The notes under the pieces: model-generated
The model's database searches: none
Told to the model about the DNA's origin: nothing
The model's input: the letters and a program-made list of their open reading frames with translations, nothing else
Position numbers and translations under genes: made by a program
Shown here: positions 21,469-29,887 of the stretch, piece by piece
How the letters are laid out: every line of letters starts with the position of its first letter
Numbering within the stretch: position 1 is the first letter of the stretch
Assembly (NCBI RefSeq): GCF_900113605.1
Contig: NZ_FOPY01000010.1
Span: forward strand, 62,001-126,000
Source of the DNA: Modicisalibacter xianhensis
GTDB taxonomy: Bacteria; Pseudomonadota; Gammaproteobacteria; Pseudomonadales; Halomonadaceae
Direction: 5' to 3'
Length of the DNA: 64,000 nt

Positions 21469-22323
21469 ATGAAAGCGCGCTTCACGTGGTTGTGTCTTTT
21501 GCCGCTGCTGTTGGCGGCGGCGGTGGCGCAGGCCCAGATCCAGACCAACCCTGTCCAGGCCGATGATACCCAGATCAATGTCGTCCAGGGCCCCCAGGTC
21601 AAGGGCGAGATATTTGAGTACTCGACGGGCGGCGAGACCTACCAGGGCTATCTGGCACGCAACGTCAGTGACAAGACGCCGCGTCCCGCCGTGCTGGTCG
21701 TGCATGAATGGTGGGGACTCAACGATTACGCCAGGACCCGCGCCGATCAGCTGGCTGCGCTGGGATTCGTGGCGCTGGCCGTCGACATGTATGGCCAGGG
21801 GCAGGTCGCGACGCATCCCGATGAAGCCGGTGCCTTCTCGAGACAGGTCATGCAGGACTGGCCCGCCGCGCGTGCGCGTCTCGAGGCCGCCATGACCAAG
21901 CTGAGCGAGCATCCGGCCGTGGCGGATACCGGCATGGCCGCCATCGGCTATTGTTTTGGTGGTGGCATCGTCATGAACATGGCGCTGTCAGGGATGCCCA
22001 TCGAGGCAGCAATTAGTTTTCATGGCTCCCCGACCCAGGCCGTGAAGAATCCGCAGCCCTTCGAGGGGATCGTACAGATTCATAATGGCGCTGAGGATCC
22101 CTTGGTCAAGCGCGAGGCTTTGATGGGCATGGCCAGGGCGCTAGAGGCCCAGGGCGCCGAGGTGAAGGTGGTCAACTATCCGGGGGCCACTCACGGTTTT
22201 ACCAGTCCCGAATCCGGCGAGGCTGCCGCAGAGTTTGGCCTGCCGTTGGGCTATGACGCGGCAGCCGATGCCGCGTCCTGGCAGGCAGCGTTGCTGGCGC
22301 TGGACGAGGCGCTGAATGACTGA
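21469..22323 (+). CDS. Exported dienelactone hydrolase family protein
   Basis: A 284-residue alpha/beta hydrolase of the DLH family with a clear signal peptide (LLPLLLAAAVAQAQ, cleavage about residue 23), unusual for a DLH protein but common in gammaproteobacterial paralogues. The catalytic triad is Cys162 (IGYCFGG), Asp210 (GAEDPLV) and His242 (GATHGF), with Glu80 (VVHEWWG) as in chloromuconate-pathway enzymes. The start has AAGGAG upstream. The substrate is unknown; no aromatic-degradation genes are nearby. Confidence 0.9.
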   Translation: MKARFTWLCLLPLLLAAAVAQAQIQTNPVQADDTQINVVQGPQVKGEIFEYSTGGETYQGYLARNVSDKTPRPAVLVVHEWWGLNDYARTRADQLAALGFVALAVDMYGQGQVATHPDEAGAFSRQVMQDWPAARARLEAAMTKLSEHPAVADTGMAAIGYCFGGGIVMNMALSGMPIEAAISFHGSPTQAVKNPQPFEGIVQIHNGAEDPLVKREALMGMARALEAQGAEVKVVNYPGATHGFTSPESGEAAAEFGLPLGYDAAADAASWQAALLALDEALND

Positions 22324-22329
22324 TGGCCG

Positions 22330-23751
22330 TCAGATGAGGCGTAGCAGCTTGAGCAGCCAGCGCCGATAGGGTGGCTGCATAAGCCAGGCAGTGTTGCGAC
22401 GCGCCTGCTGGAAGACGCTGCGCTCATGACTGAAAGTGACGAAGCCGTGCTCGCCGTGATAGGCGCCAATACCGCTCTGGCCGACGCCGCCGAAGGGGAG
22501 GGCGTCCTGGGCGGCCTGGAGCATTGTGTCGTTGAAGGCCATGCCGCCGGAGTGCGTGCCGGCGATCAGGCGCCCACGGTAGGCCGCATCGCGGGTAAAG
22601 GCATACAGTGCCAGAGGACGCGGGCGTCGGATGACATGGTCGATGGCCGCCTCGTCATCCTTGACCCCGATGATCGGCAGCAGCGGGCCGAAGATCTCTT
22701 CCTGCATTAGTCTCAGTTCATCGTGCGGATTGATGATGAGCGTCGGGGGCAACTTGCCGCTGGCCTCCAGTTGTTCGGCGCTGGCTACCAACTCCATCAC
22801 GCGACAGCCCCGGTCTTCCGCTTCGTTCCTCAGGTCGACGAGACGTTGCCGGTATTGCCGATTGATGATGGCCGTGTAATCGTCATTGTCAGCCAGACGG
22901 GAATAGAACTGGCTGACAGTACGCTCGAGCGCCTTGACCAGTCCGTTGAGTCGACGCTCCGATACCAGGACATAATCCGGCGCGATGCAGGTCTGTCCTG
23001 CGTTGAACCACTTGCCGAAGGCGATGCGCCGGGCGGCCTCGTCGAGGTCGGCATCGTCGGCGACGATGGCGGGTGACTTGCCACCGAGCTCCAGCGTGAC
23101 CGGTGTCAGGTTGGCTGCCGCCGCCTGGGCAACTTGTCGACCGACCTGGGTGGAGCCGGTAAAGAACAGATGGTCGAAGGGCAGTCTGGCGAAAGCCTGG
23201 CCCGTCTCCCGGTCACCGGGCACGACATGCAGCTCATCCGCTGCAAAGTAATGCTCGGCAAGCTCTGCCATCAGGCGCGAGGTGGCCGGTGTCAGCTCGC
23301 TGGGGTTGATCATGACACGATTGCCGGCAGCCAGGGCGCTGACTGCAGGCATCATGGCCAGTTGCCAGGGATAATTCCACGGTGAAATGATGCCCACCAC
23401 GCCCAGAGGCTGGCGGTGGATCTCGCCGCGTGCCGGCAGGAAGCGCCAGTTGAGCGCCACACGCCGCGGGCGCATCCAGTACTTGAGATGCCGACGTGTG
23501 TGGCGTAGCGCCAGTTGTAGCGTGGTGATTTCGGCCAGGCGTGTCTCGACCGAGGAGCGGTGGCCGTAGTCCTGGCGAATGGCGCGCTCGATCTCATCGA
23601 CATGCTGCCGTGTCATGCTTTCCAGCCGGGCCAGGCGTTCGCGACGGACCGCCAGGCTTGGGTAGGGCGCCTGGCGAAATGCGGCTTGCTGTTGTGCAAA
23701 GTGACGTTGCAGCGAAGTGGCGCGGGCGGGGGCAGTCTGCGTTGTCGTCAT
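22330..23751 (-). CDS. Class 3-like aldehyde dehydrogenase (coniferyl aldehyde dehydrogenase group)
   Basis: A 473-residue NAD(P)-dependent aldehyde dehydrogenase. It has the Rossmann region ISPWNYPW, general base Glu221 (VTLELGGKSP) and nucleophile Cys255 (NAGQTCIAPDY). The compact N-terminus and C-terminal hydrophobic tail resemble class 3 and coniferyl-aldehyde dehydrogenases acting on aromatic or long-chain aldehydes. It is convergent with the DLH-like gene (6-bp gap) and starts 13 bases after the small DUF4190 gene, with AGAGGA as ribosome binding site. Confidence 0.9.
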   Translation of the reverse strand: MTTTQTAPARATSLQRHFAQQQAAFRQAPYPSLAVRRERLARLESMTRQHVDEIERAIRQDYGHRSSVETRLAEITTLQLALRHTRRHLKYWMRPRRVALNWRFLPARGEIHRQPLGVVGIISPWNYPWQLAMMPAVSALAAGNRVMINPSELTPATSRLMAELAEHYFAADELHVVPGDRETGQAFARLPFDHLFFTGSTQVGRQVAQAAAANLTPVTLELGGKSPAIVADDADLDEAARRIAFGKWFNAGQTCIAPDYVLVSERRLNGLVKALERTVSQFYSRLADNDDYTAIINRQYRQRLVDLRNEAEDRGCRVMELVASAEQLEASGKLPPTLIINPHDELRLMQEEIFGPLLPIIGVKDDEAAIDHVIRRPRPLALYAFTRDAAYRGRLIAGTHSGGMAFNDTMLQAAQDALPFGGVGQSGIGAYHGEHGFVTFSHERSVFQQARRNTAWLMQPPYRRWLLKLLRLI

Positions 23752-23764
23752 GCGCGAGTGTCCT

Positions 23765-24064
23765 CTAGATAGTGAATGCCATGATGCCGAACAGCGTCAG
23801 CACGAAGCCACCGAACAGCAGCAGGCCCGCCAACGAAAGCAAGATGAGCAGATAACCCAGGATCAATGCAGCCAGCGCCCAAGCGTCTCCCTGTTCACCA
23901 TTGCGGCGAATCTGGTGCCTGGCGATGTGTCCGCATACCACGCCGCCCAAGGCCGCCGGGGCGACGAACACTGCCAGCACGCTTAGCCCGAAGGCGACCA
24001 AGGCCATCAGATTGGTGCCGGCACCCGGGGGCGACGGGGGAGGGAACGAAGGATACTCGGCCAT
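23765..24064 (-). CDS. Small DUF4190 membrane protein
   Basis: A 99-residue protein with a Pro-rich N-terminus and two membrane helices separated by the short polar segment HIARHQIRRNGEQGD. This is the usual layout of DUF4190 proteins (GHIA-x-I-x-R..G..G..A core). Function is unknown. It probably heads a two-gene operon with the aldehyde dehydrogenase. Confidence 0.75.
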   Translation of the reverse strand: MAEYPSFPPPSPPGAGTNLMALVAFGLSVLAVFVAPAALGGVVCGHIARHQIRRNGEQGDAWALAALILGYLLILLSLAGLLLFGGFVLTLFGIMAFTI

Positions 24065-24201
24065 GTCTGTCTCTCTGTTTGTACCGCCTGGCTCTTGGAG
24101 AGCACCGATTGGTTGTCGTGTCGGTGCCCTGCTTAGACAGTAACCCAACCGGAAGGCTATCGTGAACGCACCCGGCCTTCCATGTCATGACGGGAGACGA
24201 G

Positions 24202-25353
24202 ATGCGCCACGAGGTAACCACGATCGATGCCATCGAGGCAGTGCCCGCCGATCTCTGGAATGCACTGGTCGGCGACGACCAGCCCTTCCTGCGTCATGAG
24301 TTCCTGCATGCCTTGGAGGCGACGGGCGCCGTGACGCCCGAGAAAGGTTGGTCGCCGCGTCACCTGCTGGTGTGGTGGAAAAGCAAGTTGGTTGCCGCGA
24401 TGCCACGCTATGCCAAGATGCATTCCTACGGCGAGTACGTCTTCGATTGGGCCTGGGCGGATGCCTGGGAGCGCGCAGGTGGCGACTACTATCCCAAGGG
24501 ATTGACGGCCATTCCCTTCACGCCGGTGCCTGGCCCGCGGGTGATCCTGGCGCGGCAGGCAGAAAGGCAGGAGGTGCTGCGCGCCTTGGCTGAGCAGTGC
24601 TGCAACGAGGAGCAATCGAGCTGGCACCTGCTGTTTGCCGAGGACAGCGAAGTGGATGCCTGGTTGCAGGTGCGCCCGCAGCTCATCGAGCGTCATGCCG
24701 TACAGTTTCAATGGCAGGATCAGCATTTCGGCGACTTCGATGGCTTTCTGTCGGCGATGACCTCGAAACGCCGCAAGGAGATCCGGCGCGAGCGGCGGCG
24801 TATCGCCGAGCAGGGGCTGGTCATGCACCGCCTGACCGGCGACGCCATTGACGACAAGGCATTGGCGCATTTCTACCGCTGCTACCAGATCACCTACATG
24901 GAGCGCGGTCAGCATCCCTACCTGCCGCGCGCCTTCTTCCAGCGGCTGCGAGACCGGATGCCCGAATCGCTGTTGCTGGTGCAGGCGCGCCTGGCCGATC
25001 AGCCAGTGGCGTCGGCACTCTGCCTGCAAGGAGATCAGACCCTGTACGGGCGCTATTGGGGCAGCGAGGTGGAGGCCGACTTTCTGCACTTCGAAACCTG
25101 TTACTACCAAGGCATCGAGCACTGCCTGGCTCATGGCCTGGTGCGTTTCGATCCCGGTACCCAGGGTGAGCACAAGCTGGTGCGCGGCTTCGTTCCTCGT
25201 CGTCTGCGTTCGCTGCATCATATCGCCGATCCCGGTTTTCACCACGCGGTGGCACGCTTCTGTCGCGAGGAGCGCGACTATATCGAGGCCTACCATCGCC
25301 AGGCACTGACACGGCTACCGTTTCGTCAGGCCGAGAATCAACAGGAACGCTAG
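24202..25353 (+). CDS. FemAB-like GNAT family protein (DUF482)
   Basis: A protein of about 383 residues in the PF04339 group (DUF482, FemAB-like acyltransferases). Features are the aromatic-rich N-terminal half (YGEYVFDWAWADA, YYPKGLTAIPFTPVPGPR) and a C-terminal GNAT-like half with RRKEIRRERRR, YMERGQHPYL and FDPGTQGEHK. The ATG at 24202 is preferred because GGGAG lies just upstream; an earlier in-frame ATG at 24187 lacks one. The substrate is unknown. It is followed by the Kef-type gene after 19 bases. Confidence 0.85.
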   Translation: MRHEVTTIDAIEAVPADLWNALVGDDQPFLRHEFLHALEATGAVTPEKGWSPRHLLVWWKSKLVAAMPRYAKMHSYGEYVFDWAWADAWERAGGDYYPKGLTAIPFTPVPGPRVILARQAERQEVLRALAEQCCNEEQSSWHLLFAEDSEVDAWLQVRPQLIERHAVQFQWQDQHFGDFDGFLSAMTSKRRKEIRRERRRIAEQGLVMHRLTGDAIDDKALAHFYRCYQITYMERGQHPYLPRAFFQRLRDRMPESLLLVQARLADQPVASALCLQGDQTLYGRYWGSEVEADFLHFETCYYQGIEHCLAHGLVRFDPGTQGEHKLVRGFVPRRLRSLHHIADPGFHHAVARFCREERDYIEAYHRQALTRLPFRQAENQQER

Positions 25354-25372
25354 ATAAGGAAGCTCCGGTCAC

Positions 25373-27187
25373 ATGCACTTTCTCTATGAAGCGGCGGTAC
25401 TGCTGGGGGCGGCAATCATCATCGTGCCCCTGTTTCAGCGTCTGGGCCTCGGCTCGATTCTTGGCTATCTGACCGCCGGGCTGTTGCTCGGCCCGTCGGT
25501 GACTGGCTTCGTCGCCGAACCCGAGACGGTGTTGCACTTCGCCGAGTTCGGCGTGGTCATGCTGCTGTTCATCATCGGGCTGGAACTGGAGCCCTCCCGG
25601 CTGTGGGCAATGCGCAAGCGCCTGCTTGGCCTCGGTTCCCTGCAGTTGCTGGGCTGTGCCGCGCTATTGATGCCGCTGGGTCTGACCCTGGGGCTGACCA
25701 TCGAGGTCTCGGTCCTACTGGGATTGATCCTGGCCCTGTCGTCGACGGCCTTTGCCCTGCAGGTTCTCAACGAACATCACCAGTTGCCGTCGCCGCACGG
25801 TCAGGCTGCCTTCGCCATCCTGCTGTTCCAGGACCTGGCGGTGATACCGTTGCTGGCATTGCTCCCGCTGTTTGCCGGAGACATTGCCGTGACCTCGGAA
25901 GATTCCTGGCTGGCCGTGCTGCGTGGCGTGGGCTGCGTGGTGGCCGCCATCGTTTTCGGACGGCTGGTATTCCCGCGGGTGCTGGCTATTGTCGCGCGCA
26001 GTGCAGTGCATGAGGTGTTCACCGCCTCGGCCCTGTTCATGGTGCTGGGCATGGCACTGGTCATGGAGTGGGCCGGGCTGTCGATGGCCCTGGGTGCGTT
26101 CCTGGGAGGGGTGATGCTGGCCGATACCGTCTACCGGCACGAGCTCGAGGCCAATATCGAGCCCTTCAAGGGGCTGCTGCTGGGCCTGTTCTTCATTGCC
26201 GTGGGCATGTCGGTGGACTTGTCGCTGGTGTTCGACAACCTGCTTTGGGTGCTGGGCATTACCTTCGGACTGCTGCTCGCCAAGACGGCCATCATTGCCG
26301 CGGTAGGAGTGGTAGCGAGGCTGCCGAAGACCGAGCTGCCGCGTCTGGCCACGGTGATTTCCCAAGGCGGCGAATTTGCCTTTGTACTGCTGACCGCGGC
26401 GGTGAGTGCCGGGGTGTTCGATCAGCGTGTCGCCAGCCTGTGCATCGCTGCAGTCACGCTGTCGATGGCACTGACGCCGTTTCTCTATCGCGCCGGAGAA
26501 CGTTTCGGAGCGCGTTTCCGCGAGACGCGGCCCTACGATGGCGACTTCGTTGATGACTCTCCGCCGGTGCTGATCGCCGGGCTGGGGCGCTTCGGCCAGA
26601 TGGTGGCGCGCATGCTCAAGACCCAGGACATCAACTTCACCGCGCTTGATCCCAATATCCGCCAGGTGGAGTTCATTCGCCGGTTCGGGTCGCGCATCTA
26701 CTATGCTGATGCCACGCGGCTGGACCTGCTCCGGGCGGCCGGTGCCGAGCAGGCGCGGGTGCTGGTGATTGCGGTCGACAACGCCGAGACCGCCAATACC
26801 ATCGCCCGATTGGCGAAGATGCATTTTCCCCAGATCAAGATCTATGCCCGGGCACGCAATCGTCATCATGCCTGGCAACTGATGGAAATCGGTGTCGAGG
26901 CGGTGGTCCGCGAGACATTCCCGGCAAGCCTGGAGATGAGTGCCGAAGTGCTCAAGGGGTTGGGCTACCCGAGTTCCAACGCCATGGATGCGGTGCGTAC
27001 CTTCCGTGATTTCGACATCCAGCTATTCCAGGATTCCTACGAGCATCGCCACGACGAGGAAATGCTGGTCGCCAACGAGAAGGCGGCCATGGCCGAGCTA
27101 CAATCCCTGTTTCAGAAGGAATTGAACGGTCGGCCATTGCGCGACGAGACGCCAGGGGTTGAACGTACCGAGCCGGAAGTGCCTTAG
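25373..27187 (+). CDS. CPA2 monovalent cation:proton antiporter (KefB/KefC-like)
   Basis: A 604-residue inner-membrane protein. About 12 helices form a Na+/H+-exchanger domain (to residue about 385), followed by a cytosolic TrkA-N (RCK_N) domain opening with IAGLGRFGQ and containing the acidic end-of-strand residue for nucleotide binding. This is the KefB/KefC layout, glutathione-gated K+ efflux in E. coli. No KefF/KefG-type ancillary subunit is adjacent. The gene lies in a rightward trio with the GNAT-like and fructosamine-kinase-like genes. Confidence 0.9.
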   Translation: MHFLYEAAVLLGAAIIIVPLFQRLGLGSILGYLTAGLLLGPSVTGFVAEPETVLHFAEFGVVMLLFIIGLELEPSRLWAMRKRLLGLGSLQLLGCAALLMPLGLTLGLTIEVSVLLGLILALSSTAFALQVLNEHHQLPSPHGQAAFAILLFQDLAVIPLLALLPLFAGDIAVTSEDSWLAVLRGVGCVVAAIVFGRLVFPRVLAIVARSAVHEVFTASALFMVLGMALVMEWAGLSMALGAFLGGVMLADTVYRHELEANIEPFKGLLLGLFFIAVGMSVDLSLVFDNLLWVLGITFGLLLAKTAIIAAVGVVARLPKTELPRLATVISQGGEFAFVLLTAAVSAGVFDQRVASLCIAAVTLSMALTPFLYRAGERFGARFRETRPYDGDFVDDSPPVLIAGLGRFGQMVARMLKTQDINFTALDPNIRQVEFIRRFGSRIYYADATRLDLLRAAGAEQARVLVIAVDNAETANTIARLAKMHFPQIKIYARARNRHHAWQLMEIGVEAVVRETFPASLEMSAEVLKGLGYPSSNAMDAVRTFRDFDIQLFQDSYEHRHDEEMLVANEKAAMAELQSLFQKELNGRPLRDETPGVERTEPEVP

Positions 27188-27235
27188 ACCAGGCCCCAGA
27201 AGCGAGGCCGACACGACGATTCAAGGGAGAAAGCC

Positions 27236-28066
27236 ATGGCACCCAGAGACTGGCAACAGCGCCTGGAGGGGCTGGATATCATTCCCCAGGGCAATCCGAC
27301 CCCGCTTACTGGAGGCGACATTGCCGCCGTGTGGCGCCTGGAAACCACCCAGGGCCCGGTGATCCTCAAGCAGGACGATGCCCAGCGTCTGGCCGGCGAA
27401 GCTGACGGGTTGCGGGCCTTGCAGTCAGCCAGGACGTCACTGGTGGTGCCCGGGATCCTGGGGCTCGATGACGACCTGCTGGTCATGGAGGCGCTGGAAA
27501 CCGGCGGACGGCGCAACGAGCAGGCCCTGGGTGAAGGGTTGCGCGAGCTGCATGCGGTGACGGGCGAGACGCATGGCTGGGAACGAGACAATGCCTGTGG
27601 TCTGACGCCACAGCCCAATACGCCCTGTGACGACGGCCGCACCTTCCAGCGCGATTACCGGCTGCTGCCACTGGGCCGCGCCTGTCACGACAAGGGGCTG
27701 CTGGACAAGGCGACCCTGAACTCGCTGGACAGTATTGCCGAGCGACTCGAGGAGTGGCTGCCCGATACCCGGCCCCGCCTGCTGCATGGCGACCTGTGGT
27801 CGGGGAACGTGCTGTGTACCACACGGGGTCCGGCGATCATCGATCCGGCCGTCTACCGGCACTATCCCGAGGTGGACCTGGCCATGCTGACCCTGTTCGG
27901 GTCGCCTTCGACCGCATTCTTCGAGGCCTACTGGGACGGGCCGGCACCGGACGACTGGTCACGCCGGCAGACCCTGTTCCAGCTCTATCCGCTACTCAAC
28001 CACCTGCTGTTGTTCGGCAGCGGCTATCGTGGCGCGGTGGCGCGCGCCATCGCAGAGTTGTTATAG
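27236..28066 (+). CDS. Fructosamine kinase family protein
   Basis: A 276-residue protein-kinase-like fold of the fructosamine-3-kinase family (YniA-like). It has the ATP-binding Lys in VILKQD, the catalytic loop HGDLWSGN, the metal-binding IIDPAVY and a C-terminal YPLLNHLLLFG motif typical of the family. Bacterial members phosphorylate ribulosamines or erythrulosamines in deglycation of proteins. AGGGAGAAAG precedes the ATG. It ends the rightward trio. Confidence 0.9.
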   Translation: MAPRDWQQRLEGLDIIPQGNPTPLTGGDIAAVWRLETTQGPVILKQDDAQRLAGEADGLRALQSARTSLVVPGILGLDDDLLVMEALETGGRRNEQALGEGLRELHAVTGETHGWERDNACGLTPQPNTPCDDGRTFQRDYRLLPLGRACHDKGLLDKATLNSLDSIAERLEEWLPDTRPRLLHGDLWSGNVLCTTRGPAIIDPAVYRHYPEVDLAMLTLFGSPSTAFFEAYWDGPAPDDWSRRQTLFQLYPLLNHLLLFGSGYRGAVARAIAELL

Positions 28067-28138
28067 CGCCGGCAACTCCGAGGTCAGCGCGTCGCCCAAT
28101 GGGCCATAGGGGCGTTGCATACCGAGATGGGGCTGAGC

Positions 28139-29059
28139 TCAGCTTGGGCCGCGATTCGTGGCCAGCCTGTGCCTGAGGCGTTGCCACCAGCCAGCCGGGC
28201 GGGACGAGTGGCTGCTGGTACTGCCAGATCGTTCCAGAAACTCCCGTATCGGGGTGACCTGTTCGGCACGGTCCAACAGCGGGGCATGACCACAGCCCTT
28301 GGCGGTCACGGCGGCCATGTCGGGGTGGATCCTGCCCATGCGTTTGACTGTCGCTTCGCTGAGCAGCGGCGAGAACTCGCCGCGCACGACCATCAACGGG
28401 CAGCGGATAGCGCGCCACTCCGCCCACATGTCGCGGGGCGTATCATGGACGAATTGCTCGGCGATGCGTGGATCGTAGTGGAACGTCCAGGTACCGTCGG
28501 GCATGCGCCTCGCACTGTCTAGCGCAAGGCGGCGCCAAGTCCCCTCATCGTCGATGCCGAACCCGGTGTAGTGCGCCTTGAGTTCGTTCAGCAGGGCGCC
28601 GAAGGTGGGGAAATAATGCGGCACCCCGAAATAACTGGCCAGGTCGGCCAGGCCTTCCTGCTCGATCTCGGGGCCAACGTCATTGATGACCAGTCGTTCG
28701 ATTCGACGGTGCCCCAACTCGGACGCGGCCAGCAACATGCCCAGCAGGCCCCCCATCGAAGTACCCAGCCAGGCTACACTGGTCAGCCGATAATGATCGA
28801 GCAATGCCAGGGCAACCTGCATGTAGCGTTCATAGAGATAATCGTGTGCGGGAAACAGCGGCCAGCTCGACAGGCCACGCCCGGGCGTGTCGGGGGCAAT
28901 CACGCGCCAGCCGGGGCCGAGTTCGCGTGCCAGTCCTTCGAAGTCACCACCATGACGGGCCAGGCCATGCCAGGCGATCAGGGTGCGAGGAGCCCGGGGG
29001 TTCCAGATACGCACCGCAATTTCCTGAGCCTTGATTTCCACCAGTTCCAGGGCGTCCAT
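28139..29059 (-). CDS. Alpha/beta hydrolase
   Basis: A 306-residue cytosolic alpha/beta hydrolase with oxyanion region WHGLARHGGDF, nucleophile Ser101 in GTSMGGLLG, and a late His in GCGHAPLLD. It keeps a basic, Ser/Arg-rich tail past the usual fold end. The closest general group is the epoxide hydrolase/haloperoxidase-like superfamily. The substrate is unknown. It lies just downstream of tetR on the same strand, but a terminator separates them. Confidence 0.85.
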   Translation of the reverse strand: MDALELVEIKAQEIAVRIWNPRAPRTLIAWHGLARHGGDFEGLARELGPGWRVIAPDTPGRGLSSWPLFPAHDYLYERYMQVALALLDHYRLTSVAWLGTSMGGLLGMLLAASELGHRRIERLVINDVGPEIEQEGLADLASYFGVPHYFPTFGALLNELKAHYTGFGIDDEGTWRRLALDSARRMPDGTWTFHYDPRIAEQFVHDTPRDMWAEWRAIRCPLMVVRGEFSPLLSEATVKRMGRIHPDMAAVTAKGCGHAPLLDRAEQVTPIREFLERSGSTSSHSSRPAGWWQRLRHRLATNRGPS

Positions 29060-29084
29060 GGTTCTTCCCGTATCGCTATGCGTA

Positions 29085-29111
29085 AAAGCAGTGTAGCGAC
29101 TACGCTGCTTT
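29085..29111 (-). terminator. Rho-independent terminator of the tetR gene
   Basis: A 12-bp stem (one wobble) with a 3-base CGA loop lies 15 bases after the TetR stop. On the minus strand the stem is followed by a short T-run. It also lies just upstream of the alpha/beta hydrolase start, so the hydrolase needs its own promoter in a very short space or is read through. Confidence 0.7.
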
Positions 29112-29126
29112 GCAACATGCGAATTC

Positions 29127-29744
29127 TCAGGGCTCGTATCGCATGAGCCGGAAAAGCGTGTTGACTACCTCGCGGCCTTCTTCCTGCAGTGAAAAGCGCT
29201 CGGGATTGCGCAACCAGTCGTGGATGAGACCACCCAGGGTCGCCTGCAACAAGCGGGATGCCGTGTCAGGCGACAAGTGCGGCTTCAGCAGACCCAGTTC
29301 GTGAGCGTAGCGAAACTGCTCGCGCATGCCGGCCTGGCATTCTTCCACCAGGCGATTCTGCATTTCCAGCGGATTGATATCGCTGAAGAATTCACAGCGG
29401 TGCAGGAGGATGGCATGGATACGCCGGGACTTGGGCTGCTCGATACGCGTCAGGCCATTGAGACAGGCCAGGCGCAGGGTTTCCAGGGGGGAGTCGACAT
29501 CCGTGGTGTCCCGCACCTCGTCCATCATCTCCTCGAAAGGCATGCGCACCCGGTCGAGCAGGGCATGGAACAGGTCGGCCTTGTTCTTGAAGTGCCAATA
29601 GACAGCGCCGCGTGTCATGCCGGCATGCCGCGCAATCTGCTCCAAGGAGGTACGTGCCACACCGTTGTCGTAGAACACCTCCTCGGCAGCATCGAGCAGG
29701 GCCTCGCGGGTTGCTTCGGCTTCGGCTTTGGTTCGTCTGGGCAT
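29127..29744 (-). CDS. acrR: TetR-family repressor of the RND pump (AcrR/TtgR type)
   Basis: A 205-residue TetR-family protein starting MPRRTKAEAEATREALLDAA. The helix-turn-helix is at residues about 30-55 (TSLEQIARHAGMTRGAVYWHF), the form seen in AcrR, MtrR and TtgR. The C-terminal ligand domain matches that subgroup in length. It is divergent from acrAB across a 143-bp region with a palindromic site, so it most likely represses both itself and the pump and is released by pump substrates. Confidence 0.9.
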   Translation of the reverse strand: MPRRTKAEAEATREALLDAAEEVFYDNGVARTSLEQIARHAGMTRGAVYWHFKNKADLFHALLDRVRMPFEEMMDEVRDTTDVDSPLETLRLACLNGLTRIEQPKSRRIHAILLHRCEFFSDINPLEMQNRLVEECQAGMREQFRYAHELGLLKPHLSPDTASRLLQATLGGLIHDWLRNPERFSLQEEGREVVNTLFRLMRYEP

Positions 29745-29824
29745 GGTCGGGCCCCCGCTGTTTCGGTCGTACCGGAAAATGTGACAAGTCGATGGCAAGC
29801 ATCTTAACGCAACCTTCTGCAGTT

Positions 29825-29840
29825 TACATTCATGTATGTA
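29825..29840. promoter_or_regulatory. Palindromic operator between tetR and acrA
   Basis: TACATTCATGTATGTA is palindromic at 7 of 8 base pairs, and outer TTACA/TGTAA arms (29824-29849) extend the symmetry. The core resembles the TACATACATT-type half sites bound by AcrR and TtgR. It lies 48 bases before acrA and 81 bases from the tetR start, where a repressor would block both promoters. Confidence 0.7.
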
Positions 29841-29887
29841 TGCTTGTAAGCTCGCGCGATTCCATCGCATATCCAAGGTGACCAGGC

